Source of the DNA: Ignavibacteria bacterium
Lineage (GTDB): Bacteria > Bacteroidota > Ignavibacteria > Kapaibacteriales > UBA4661
Direction: 5' to 3'
Assembly (NCBI GenBank): GCA_013298375.1
Contig: JAAFHM010000351.1
Coordinates: 1-5,414 of the forward strand
Length of the DNA: 5,414 nt
Part shown: in pieces, positions 1 through 5,414 of the stretch
Position numbering within the stretch: the stretch's first letter is position 1
Layout of the letters: each line of letters begins with the position of its first letter
The notes under the pieces: model-generated
Told to the model about the DNA's origin: nothing
Database searches by the model: none
The model's input: only the letters and a program-made list of their open reading frames with translations
Made by a program: the position numbers and the translations under genes

Positions 1-61
1 TCAAACCAGAATAAAACGTTTGCATCTGCTGCTCAACTACCGATGAATATGGTTCAATCAT
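1..61 (-). CDS. Probable transposase, N-terminal 20 codons only (partial)
   Basis: An ATG at 61 opens a frame that runs off the left edge of the window. The 20 visible residues begin MIEPYSSVVEQQM and end TFYSGL. From memory, this resembles the N-terminus of helix-turn-helix, DDE-type transposases of the ISAzo13/Rhodopirellula-like group, which often start with a short helix followed by a 'YxSLSEKDRRRYAA' stretch. Only the beginning of that stretch is inside the window, so this is a weak recognition. No strong Shine-Dalgarno sequence precedes the ATG. The gene starts 47 bp beyond the stop of the restriction endonuclease, on the same strand, which would fit a mobile element bordering the R-M island. 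It could also be a chance open frame. Confidence 0.35.
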   Translation of the reverse strand, partial: MIEPYSSVVEQQMQTFYSGL

Positions 62-108
62 GAGATGTTTTTAGGGTAAAGATACCACTTTCCATAACAC
101 GCTTTTAT

Positions 109-810
109 TTAATTCACGTTCCTAATGGCTTTTTCAATACTATTCGGCGGAACAAGAAACTTTTTGAACCCACCAATATTTTCACGATTCAGATGTAATT
201 GCCCTTCGCCAACATTGCCACGATGCTGCCCTTCCGAGAAATGCTTGTTTGTAGCGACTTCCGAAGAAGCCAGCACCCAATACTGAATCACATCGCGCCA
301 TACAGCTATCCAAACAAAAACCTCACAACACGCAGGCTTAATTTGCTGAAAATTCATATCAAATTGCTTTTTCGACGCAGAAGCAAGTGCCTTCTGTGGC
401 AAAGGTGCATCACGCTGAAATTCGACTGCACGAGAGGCTTTTACCTCAATGCGAATATCGGGCGGCAGAAAAAAATCGTACTGCCCTGAGTATTCTGCAT
501 CAAGTTTTTTACTGGGCTTGAGCAAGGCAGGAACATGGTCTTTCAAATGCCCTTGCGCCCAGACTTCACCGAAGGTTCGAGGTGCAGTAATTTCAAAAAG
601 CGGTAAATATAAATTCCGCTCAATGTAGCTGTTCCGAAGGTCGTAGTATTCTTCAAGCGAGAAAACATCTGCCGCCAAGAGGTGCGAAATAATGTACTCG
701 TATTCACTGAACGGATAGACCGAAACCAACGATTCTAAGCCATCGTGGAAGGCTTCGGCGTTATCCAAACGCTTGATAAGTTCGTGCAGTTGCTGTTCTA
801 ATTCTTCCAT
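109..810 (-). CDS. Probable type II restriction endonuclease, PD-(D/E)XK fold
   Basis: A 233-residue protein encoded directly behind a DNA methyltransferase, in the position of a cognate endonuclease. The likely catalytic core is residues 110-125: Asp112 in QYDFFLPP, then Glu122-Val-Lys124 in IRIEVKAS. This is the D-(n)-ExK arrangement of PD-(D/E)XK nucleases. The following helix carries NFQQIKPA (residues 153-160), and a hydrophobic strand EVFVWIAVW (163-171) completes a plausible core. Residues 1-75 look helical and may form a dimerisation or DNA-binding domain. The ATG at 810 lies 24 bp after the methyltransferase stop. The nearest purine-rich Shine-Dalgarno (ACGAGG) is about 12 nt upstream, separated by an A7 run, so translation initiation may be weak, which would favour methylation before cleavage. 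I recognise the fold signature and context, not a named enzyme, and cannot give the target site. A solitary nuclease of another role is less likely. Confidence 0.72.
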   Translation of the reverse strand: MEELEQQLHELIKRLDNAEAFHDGLESLVSVYPFSEYEYIISHLLAADVFSLEEYYDLRNSYIERNLYLPLFEITAPRTFGEVWAQGHLKDHVPALLKPSKKLDAEYSGQYDFFLPPDIRIEVKASRAVEFQRDAPLPQKALASASKKQFDMNFQQIKPACCEVFVWIAVWRDVIQYWVLASSEVATNKHFSEGQHRGNVGEGQLHLNRENIGGFKKFLVPPNSIEKAIRNVN

Positions 811-834
811 AAACTTTTTTTGCCTCGTTTTAGC

Positions 835-1827
835 TTAAAATAATGCCTCTTGAGCAATTTCAGGCTCTGGGGTAAAATTCACAAGGTCTTGCAGGGTGCT
901 ATCGCTCAGAATCTCGCGTTCAAACGGATTTCCATTTTGCCAGCCTGCTTTTCCTGTGGCACGATACCGTTCCAAACGTCGTATGGTAATTTCGCAAAAT
1001 ATCGGGTCAATATCCATCGTAAAACACCGCCGACCAAGCATCTCTGCGGCTATCAGCGTTGTGCCAGAATGGGCAAAATAATCCAGCACGGCATCACCCC
1101 GCGAGGAACTTGCACGAATGATACGTTCAATGCTCTTGAGCGGCTTTTGAGCGTAACAGCCATTGACGTTTTCTTCCATACGATAAAATACTTGCTGCAC
1201 ATCCACCCAAACATTGCCAGCACGTATGTTTTCGGATTTACTTCGCTCCATATTTTCAGTTTTTTCGCCACCAACTTCTTTGTAATACCCGCGCAGAATC
1301 TTGGGAATATCGGTGTACTCTGCTTCAATGTTGAATATCGGATTACCTTTGATGTAATACAAAAGTTCTTGCCTGACTGCCATCCAATTTTTCTGCGTAC
1401 CATACCCGCGCTGGTTTCGCATGGTGAGCAAACTCCGAGACGCAAAGCCGCTTTCACGCATCATTAACATCACATCAGGCAAAGGCTGGTAATGATTGTT
1501 TTGGTCTGCGCCGAGCCAAAGATAGAGCGCGGCATTGCTGGAAAGCGCATTGTTGCTGTTTTCCACCCATGCCTTGCACCATTGTACAAACTCTTCCACT
1601 GAGCGTTCTTCAAATGCAACCAAGTTATACGGCGGGTCATGCACGGCAAGCGTAGATTCTATGCTGTTTGATAGCAGTGTAGTATGCTCCGCATTTGCCG
1701 CATCCAAGCACCCGACGCGATGAACGCCATCTGTCCAGACTTCGCCAAGATTCAGTCGGCAGTAGGGCATGAGGCGGTCTCGAAGGTCGGACGGCTCGTC
1801 GAGGCGTGGGAGGGGGAGATTTTTCAC
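835..1827 (-). CDS. Site-specific DNA methyltransferase, beta class, probably N6-adenine
   Basis: A 330-residue protein that transfers a methyl group from S-adenosylmethionine to a base in its recognition site, presumably protecting DNA from the adjacent endonuclease. Motif IV is DPPYN (Asp64-Tyr67). A variable target-recognition region follows. Motif X (KPLKSIERIIRAS, about 228-240), motif I (DYFAHSGTT, 249-257) and motif II (MDID, 271-274) come last, the IV-X-I order of beta-class enzymes. DPPY favours m6A over m4C. Motif I has His where the first glycine of FxGxG is usual; I recall the same FAHSGTT and a trailing TGKxGWQN stretch in related methyltransferases. The frame stays open back to a TTG at 1860, but GTG at 1827 is preferred: GGAGG lies 4 nt upstream and the start overlaps the stop of the metH fragment (GTGA). 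A later ATG (residue 20) is a weaker alternative. Confidence 0.88.
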   Translation of the reverse strand: MKNLPLPRLDEPSDLRDRLMPYCRLNLGEVWTDGVHRVGCLDAANAEHTTLLSNSIESTLAVHDPPYNLVAFEERSVEEFVQWCKAWVENSNNALSSNAALYLWLGADQNNHYQPLPDVMLMMRESGFASRSLLTMRNQRGYGTQKNWMAVRQELLYYIKGNPIFNIEAEYTDIPKILRGYYKEVGGEKTENMERSKSENIRAGNVWVDVQQVFYRMEENVNGCYAQKPLKSIERIIRASSSRGDAVLDYFAHSGTTLIAAEMLGRRCFTMDIDPIFCEITIRRLERYRATGKAGWQNGNPFEREILSDSTLQDLVNFTPEPEIAQEALF

Positions 1828-1831
1828 ACCG

Positions 1832-1836
1832 CCTCC
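1832..1836 (-). promoter_or_regulatory. Shine-Dalgarno setting the methyltransferase GTG start
   Basis: GGAGG sits 4 nt before GTG 1827-1825. It lies inside the last codons of the truncated metH copy, whose TGA (1826-1824) overlaps the GTG. The arrangement is that of translational coupling, in which ribosomes finishing the metH fragment can reinitiate on the methyltransferase. Confidence 0.6.
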
Positions 1837-1856
1837 ATCTTCTTCACCGCACCATT

Positions 1857-2033
1857 CCAAAGATTCAACTTATTCTTCCGCGCCGCCGCTATCGGCAACA
1901 AATTTTTCTCCGACTGCCGCGAGGCATAATCCGTGCGGATTTTCTCATATTCCGCCTTCACGTCAGCGTTGAATTTCTCTTTGGTTTCAGGATTGATGAG
2001 GCTTCCGGCAACAGGCACAGCGCGGCTTGCGTC
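1857..2033 (-). repeat. 177 bp direct repeat, copy 1 (metH 3' end)
   Basis: Ungapped alignment with 4725-4901 gives 164 identical bases of 177 (92.7%). The 13 mismatches fall in 10 codons, and all of them are synonymous, including a TCG/AGC serine switch and a CGG/AGA arginine switch. The match stops abruptly at the GAC codon on the upstream side and at TGG on the downstream side, apart from a 6-nt AATGGT echo after a 3-nt gap. Confidence 0.95.
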
Positions 2034-2086
2034 TGTCATAGAAGCTCTCGTATCGTGTATGGTATTAGCAAAGGATTTCATAAAAT

Positions 2087-2857
2087 TTACGCGCTTTCTT
2101 CTTGGTGGTCGCTATCATCCGCAATTTCCTCAAGGTCAAGCCCAAATTTTGTTGGAGTAATAAGCTCGGCAGCACTACCGAGAACACTTTGTTCAATGGA
2201 CTGACGACTATTTGTTATAGAGGAATATGCTTGGTTTAGGTTTTCAAAAAAAGTATTGACTGCATTATGATACATCTGAACGATACCACGTTGTTCCTCA
2301 ATTGATGGAATGAGAAGTATCATATTTTCAACATCTTCATCGGAAATAACTGGATATGCCGTTTCAGTTATCATAGATTGAAACTGAAGCCGCCCTAATG
2401 ATGTTCGTAAAAAAATGGACAAATAAAAGGGGTCAACCTCCTCCCAATTATGGACCGTCAATGATGTAAAGAATACGGTGCAGATTTCGTTGTGAAATTC
2501 TTGCGGAACAGTAATGACCGCTCCTCGCGTTGGTCGGCGCGTCGAAATGAGAATATCGCCATAATGCATTATTCTACGGGCATTATTTGGTGCTGTTGCG
2601 CCTGTGAATGTACGATAGGATTTAATGCGCCCCAAATAGACATCAATATCGCTGATTTGAATATATTTGAAACGAGTATCTATTGTCTCTTTTTTTTTGC
2701 GCTCTTGGCGGTGTACTGTCGCAATATCACCAATTTTTTTTGCTGGATAACCGCTTGCTTCCACCAATGTACGAATATCCAAATTATTATTTTCGACACG
2801 AAATTTTTTGCTCAATTCGGATTTTTTAAGGACAAATTTTTTCTTTACTGTTATCAT
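2087..2857 (-). CDS. HsdS-like specificity subunit with a single target-recognition domain
   Basis: A 256-residue protein that should confer DNA sequence specificity on the nuclease-methyltransferase encoded just upstream. After a lysine-rich N-terminus (1-36), the region from YPAKKIGDIA (37-46) through about residue 180 has the pattern of a type I target-recognition domain: FKYIQISDI, then a GDILIS strand (100-105), then TAYPVIS. The typical closing motif IPSIEEQRGIV (183-193) leads into a coiled-coil-like helix (about 195-228). A classical HsdS is 400 residues or more with two such modules, so this is a half-size subunit that may act as a dimer on a symmetric bipartite site. The last 20 residues are strongly acidic. 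ATG 2857 overlaps the upstream stop (ATGA) behind GGGAGG. A GTG at 2869 is in frame but has no comparable ribosome site. An A9 run encodes Lys54-Lys56. Confidence 0.85.
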   Translation of the reverse strand: MITVKKKFVLKKSELSKKFRVENNNLDIRTLVEASGYPAKKIGDIATVHRQERKKKETIDTRFKYIQISDIDVYLGRIKSYRTFTGATAPNNARRIMHYGDILISTRRPTRGAVITVPQEFHNEICTVFFTSLTVHNWEEVDPFYLSIFLRTSLGRLQFQSMITETAYPVISDEDVENMILLIPSIEEQRGIVQMYHNAVNTFFENLNQAYSSITNSRQSIEQSVLGSAAELITPTKFGLDLEEIADDSDHQEESA

Positions 2858-4692
2858 ACGACCTCCCACTGAAGAGATGTTTTCATAAAATCAACACAAT
2901 CCTGAATTTCGCTATCTGCTCGTTCTCGACCAGTAGCGTCATAACCAATATTCTCAATAAGATAAAACGCAATATCATAGTTTCGTTGTTTGTCCATGGG
3001 AGTACGCATTTTTTGGAAAAGGCATAAACTTGTCTTTGTTGCTGTACCAAATGGGGCAAACGTTTCTGTCGGCAAACTTATCACACCCTTGAGCATCATT
3101 GTCTCTAAGAGCCAATCACGAACAAATTGAACATTAGCATTACCTAAATTACCGTCTGGCAGAATAATAGCGAGCTTGCCACCAGGTTTCAAAAATTGAT
3201 AACAGCGTTCTATTGCCAATACTTCCAATGGAAGCGAACGTTTTTTTTTGCCTAATTCAAACCTACCCAACATCTTTCGCGCCTCTTCTCGCATGAGAGA
3301 GCCGAAGGGTGGGTTTGTCATAATACTATCAAAAATAGCAGGATCGGTATTGGCATCATCGGTAATGCCTAGAATATCGGGATAGTTATCAAACGTCAGG
3401 AGGGCATCGGTGTTACGAATATTTGAGTGTCCATCTTCGTGCATAAGCATATCGGTCATGGCAATACGCACCATACGGGATGATTTTTCGATACCATGAA
3501 GATGAAACATTTTGAATTGATGCATGATATACTCGTCAATATCAGGGTACTCGCGTTGGATATATTCTAACGATTTTGACAAAAAATGTCCACTCCCACA
3601 GAACGGGTCAAGAATAAGATCTTTGGGCGAAGGTTGCATAATTTCAACAGCGATATGGACAACTTCATCGGGAGTAAAAAATTGCCCCATCCCTGCACGA
3701 ATAGCGCGACCCAAAACCTTCTGAAAGGTCGCACTTTTAATATCAACACCTGAATCAATAATCGAATATTCCTGCAAAATCTCAACGACTCTGGCAAGGG
3801 CAATATCGCTTAGCCCAATAGCTTCTCGGAACACACCGCGTGAGCGATCATAGCCCGGTATGCGTTGTGCATAGACCCGCATATCATACTCACAGGCTTC
3901 CTTGTACAAATCCCGTATTTCAGAGGCAACTTCCGATGCGTTTCCTTTGCCAAATGCTTGAAAACGAAACTCGTATAGGTCTTGTTCTTTCGCTATGCTT
4001 GCTAAACGCTCATCATAGATTTTTGCATAGATGATTTTGCAAAGTTCATCTAGCGCATTATCGTCATGCAGCCCGTCAATATCGCGCATGGTTGAGTGTG
4101 CCTCAAAAAGCAGATTGCCATTCCTTCTTGGAAGTGGTTTGAGGCCGACCTTTCCCTTTGTTGCCCGCACAATCTCAATATCTCTAACCAATTTAGCTCG
4201 CCCCCTATCTGCTCCACCATAGTCGGGAATATCTGCGATGTATTCAAAATCATTAGGATTGACCTTCTTCCGAATAAATTTTGTTGTCAATCCATTTGTC
4301 AGTAAACCGAGTGTTGCCGTGTGTGTGGCAGATAAATATGTTTCAAGTTGTCGCTCTGCCTTCTCAAACTCACTGCCTGTAACCGATGCGCTCTTGGTCT
4401 CAACATAAATATACGTTCTACCTCTATCATTTTTTATCGAAATATCACTCTCTTTTTCAGATGAAGCTACTTGAACAATTTCTTCAACGACAATACGCTC
4501 ACCAAGCCAGCTTGCAGGATAGCGATAGGTCTCAATAAGCTCTTGAAGAATCCATTGCCGAACATATTCCTCAATCTGGTATTCAGTTTTTGTTGGGTCA
4601 GAAAGTGCTTTTACTTGAGCCGTAGCAATATCGCCATTTGATATGAGTAGCCAATTTGTAGGAGGAATCGTATAGAAAGGTCGTAGTTTCAT
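2854..4692 (-). CDS. Fused restriction nuclease-N6-adenine DNA methyltransferase (HsdR_N + HsdM-like)
   Basis: A 612-residue bifunctional R-M protein. The N-terminal third resembles the type I R-subunit N-terminal nuclease domain: YPASWLGERIVVEE (58-71), Asp83 in ESDISI, Glu98-Thr-Lys100 in YVETKS, then a helix with ERQLETYL, together a PD-(D/E)XK site. A linker region (about 170-320) is followed by an HsdM-type methyltransferase: GQFFTPDEVV (336-345), motif I DPFCGSGHFL (362-371) and motif IV NPPF (460-463), which imply N6-adenine methylation. Nuclease and methyltransferase in one chain plus a separate S subunit is the layout of BcgI-like type IIB systems, whose A subunit has a similar length. 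No helicase motor is present, so it is not a classical type I enzyme. ATG 4692 is chosen because it overlaps the metH stop and has AGGTGG upstream; the frame remains open to an ATG at 4728. An A9 run encodes Lys482-Lys484. Confidence 0.9.
   Translation of the reverse strand: MKLRPFYTIPPTNWLLISNGDIATAQVKALSDPTKTEYQIEEYVRQWILQELIETYRYPASWLGERIVVEEIVQVASSEKESDISIKNDRGRTYIYVETKSASVTGSEFEKAERQLETYLSATHTATLGLLTNGLTTKFIRKKVNPNDFEYIADIPDYGGADRGRAKLVRDIEIVRATKGKVGLKPLPRRNGNLLFEAHSTMRDIDGLHDDNALDELCKIIYAKIYDERLASIAKEQDLYEFRFQAFGKGNASEVASEIRDLYKEACEYDMRVYAQRIPGYDRSRGVFREAIGLSDIALARVVEILQEYSIIDSGVDIKSATFQKVLGRAIRAGMGQFFTPDEVVHIAVEIMQPSPKDLILDPFCGSGHFLSKSLEYIQREYPDIDEYIMHQFKMFHLHGIEKSSRMVRIAMTDMLMHEDGHSNIRNTDALLTFDNYPDILGITDDANTDPAIFDSIMTNPPFGSLMREEARKMLGRFELGKKKRSLPLEVLAIERCYQFLKPGGKLAIILPDGNLGNANVQFVRDWLLETMMLKGVISLPTETFAPFGTATKTSLCLFQKMRTPMDKQRNYDIAFYLIENIGYDATGRERADSEIQDCVDFMKTSLQWEVV
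2862..2867 (-). promoter_or_regulatory. Shine-Dalgarno setting the S-subunit start
   Basis: GGGAGG lies 4 nt before ATG 2857-2855, inside the last codons of the nuclease-methyltransferase gene. The ATG shares ATGA with that gene's stop. This decides the start in favour of 2857 over the in-frame GTG at 2869, which itself overlaps this site. Confidence 0.65.
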
Positions 4693-5414
4693 AACGCCAC
4701 CTGCTGTTTTGAAATACCATTCGTCCAAAGATTCAGCTTATTCTTTCTTGCCGCCGCTATCGGCAACAAATTTTTCTCCGATTGGCGGCTGGCATAATCC
4801 GTGCGAATTTTCTCATATTCCGCTTTCACATCAGCGTTGAATTTCTCTTTGGTTTCAGGATTGATAAGGCTTCCGGCAACAGGCACAGCGCGGCTTGCGT
4901 CCAAGACGTGAACCACTGTTCCCGCATAATTTTGCGCAATTTTCACCGCCGTATGCGTCCGCGAGGTCGTTGCACCGCCGATAAGAAGCGGCTGCTTCAT
5001 CCCGCGACGTTGCATCTCTTTGGCGACGTGAACCATTTCGTCCAAACTCGGTGTAATCAAGCCTGAAAGCCCGATAATATCGACGTTTTCTTTCACCGCC
5101 GCGTCCAAAATTTTATCCGCCGCTACCATCACGCCTAAGTCTATCACCTCGTAATTGTTGCAGCCAAGCACCACGCCGACGATATTTTTGCCAATATCGT
5201 GAACGTCGCCTTTGACCGTTGCCATCAGGATTTTGCCGTTGTTTTTCGCCGTGTCGCCACTTTTGAGTTTTTCTGCTTCCATGAATGGCATCAAATACGC
5301 AACGGCTTTTTTCATCACGCGGGCAGATTTCACCACCTGCGGAAGGAACATTTTCCCTTCGCCAAAAAGGTCGCCCACAACGTTCATGCCGTCCATAAGC
5401 GGACCTTCAATAAC
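4689..5414 (-). CDS. metH: Cobalamin-dependent methionine synthase MetH, C-terminal part visible, no AdoMet domain
   Basis: MetH transfers a methyl group from methyl-tetrahydrofolate through cobalamin to homocysteine, giving methionine in the cytoplasm. The visible 241 residues start in the helical cobalamin cap (VIEGPLMDGMNVVGDLFGEG) and continue into the B12 Rossmann domain. That domain carries the lower-ligand motif DVHDIG (Asp70-Gly75 of the visible part, His72 the axial ligand), the SGLITPS loop and the IGGATTS loop. The frame is open to the right edge, so the homocysteine and folate domains lie outside. After KNKLNLW the protein ends with TNGISKQQVAL and a TGA. The reactivation (AdoMet-binding) domain of about 330 residues found in E. 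coli MetH is absent. Either it was cut off, or this lineage uses a short MetH with separate reactivation, as described for Thermotoga. The stop overlaps the start of the next gene. Confidence 0.93.
   Translation of the reverse strand, partial: VIEGPLMDGMNVVGDLFGEGKMFLPQVVKSARVMKKAVAYLMPFMEAEKLKSGDTAKNNGKILMATVKGDVHDIGKNIVGVVLGCNNYEVIDLGVMVAADKILDAAVKENVDIIGLSGLITPSLDEMVHVAKEMQRRGMKQPLLIGGATTSRTHTAVKIAQNYAGTVVHVLDASRAVPVAGSLINPETKEKFNADVKAEYEKIRTDYASRQSEKNLLPIAAARKNKLNLWTNGISKQQVAL
4697..4702 (-). promoter_or_regulatory. Shine-Dalgarno setting the nuclease-methyltransferase start
   Basis: AGGTGG lies 4 nt before ATG 4692-4690, within the final codons of metH. The metH TGA (4691-4689) overlaps this ATG as ATGA, so the R-M gene looks translationally coupled to metH. 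The in-frame ATG at 4728 falls inside the conserved metH repeat and has no such site. Confidence 0.6.
4725..4901 (-). repeat. 177 bp direct repeat, copy 2 (metH 3' end, in place)
   Basis: The partner of 1857-2033, in the same orientation, 2.7 kb away. It encodes the identical 59 residues with 13 synonymous base differences. Here the repeat is continuous with the rest of metH, whereas in the other copy it is detached. The two copies bracket exactly one complete R-M cassette (nuclease-methyltransferase plus S subunit). Confidence 0.95.

Larger units (their letters stand above)
1824..2081 (-). pseudogene. metH: Second copy of the metH 3' end (truncated remnant, in-frame chimera)
   Basis: Residues 17-75 of this 85-codon frame match, residue for residue, the end of the B12-binding domain of the metH at 4689-5414. 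The match begins at DASRAVPVAG and ends at KNKLNLW. It is preceded by 16 unrelated codons (MKSFANTIHDTRASMT) and followed by NGAVKKMEAV and a TGA. All upstream MetH domains are missing, so it cannot be a methionine synthase. The ATG at 2081 is 5 nt past the stop of the S subunit and has no clear Shine-Dalgarno. A second ATG at 2039, preceded by GAGAG, is an alternative start. The fragment is probably a relic of duplication or recombination. It may still be translated, because its stop overlaps the GTG start of the methyltransferase. No stop codon or frameshift has accumulated in it. Confidence 0.85.

Noticed and set aside
72..96. Possible terminator hairpin after the nuclease gene
   Set aside because: Only a 4-bp stem (GGTA/TACC, loop TCTT) can be formed and there is no following U-run on the minus strand. 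This is too weak to call.
1053..1457. Same-strand alternative frame inside the methyltransferase
   Set aside because: It lies fully within the coding region, out of frame, and the real frame has intact motifs on both sides. It is not evidence of a frameshift.
850..1467. Long plus-strand open frame opposite the methyltransferase
   Set aside because: It is antisense to a gene with clear DPPY and AdoMet motifs, its translation shows no recognisable domain, and it has no ribosome site. It is a shadow frame.
2854..4692. Classical type I HsdM/HsdR annotation for the fused protein
   Set aside because: The N-terminal domain is nuclease-like, but there is no DEAD-box helicase region and no separate HsdR gene in the window. 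A BcgI-like fused enzyme fits better.
1824..4728. Transposon with terminal inverted repeats explaining the duplicated metH segment
   Set aside because: The flanking repeats are direct, 177 bp long, coding and 7% divergent. No inverted termini and no transposase lie between them.

Overview
This window shows two different restriction-modification (R-M) cassettes stacked behind the 3' end of metH (cobalamin-dependent methionine synthase). All real genes lie on the minus strand, so transcription runs from high to low coordinates. The MetH sequence is clearly bacterial. Its style, with mixed base composition, recalls the Chlorobiota/Bacteroidota, but that assignment is a weak guess from memory of the protein.

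Layout in transcriptional order. (1) 5414-4689: metH, entering from outside the window. It covers the cobalamin-binding cap and the B12 Rossmann domain, then stops with no AdoMet reactivation domain. (2) 4692-2854: a 612-residue fused protein with an HsdR_N-like PD-(D/E)XK nuclease domain followed by an HsdM-like N6-adenine methyltransferase domain. (3) 2857-2087: a short HsdS-like specificity subunit with one target-recognition domain. (4) 2081-1824: a second, 5'-truncated copy of the metH 3' end. Its 177 bp core (1857-2033) matches 4725-4901 without gaps at 164 of 177 bases, and all 13 differences are synonymous. (5) 1827-835: a beta-class DPPY DNA methyltransferase. (6) 810-109: a probable PD-(D/E)XK restriction endonuclease, the likely partner of gene 5. 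(7) 61-1: the first 20 codons of a probable transposase.

How the parts fit. Both metH 3' ends stop soon after the same tryptophan codon. In both, the metH TGA overlaps the start codon of the next methyltransferase-bearing gene by 4 nt (ATGA or GTGA), with a Shine-Dalgarno sequence 4 nt upstream. The nuclease-methyltransferase/S junction has the same architecture. Each cassette is therefore placed to be read from metH by translational coupling. The synonymous-only divergence shows that the two metH ends evolved as functional coding sequence in separate lineages before being brought together. The simplest history I can infer is that an R-M cassette carrying its own metH 3' end recombined into a metH locus that already carried another R-M cassette. 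The result resembles the insertion with long target duplication reported for some R-M genes, and also resembles elements that replace the 3' end of their target gene. No integrase is visible in the window. The only mobile-element sign is the transposase start at the left edge. There is no gene-free stretch longer than 300 bases.
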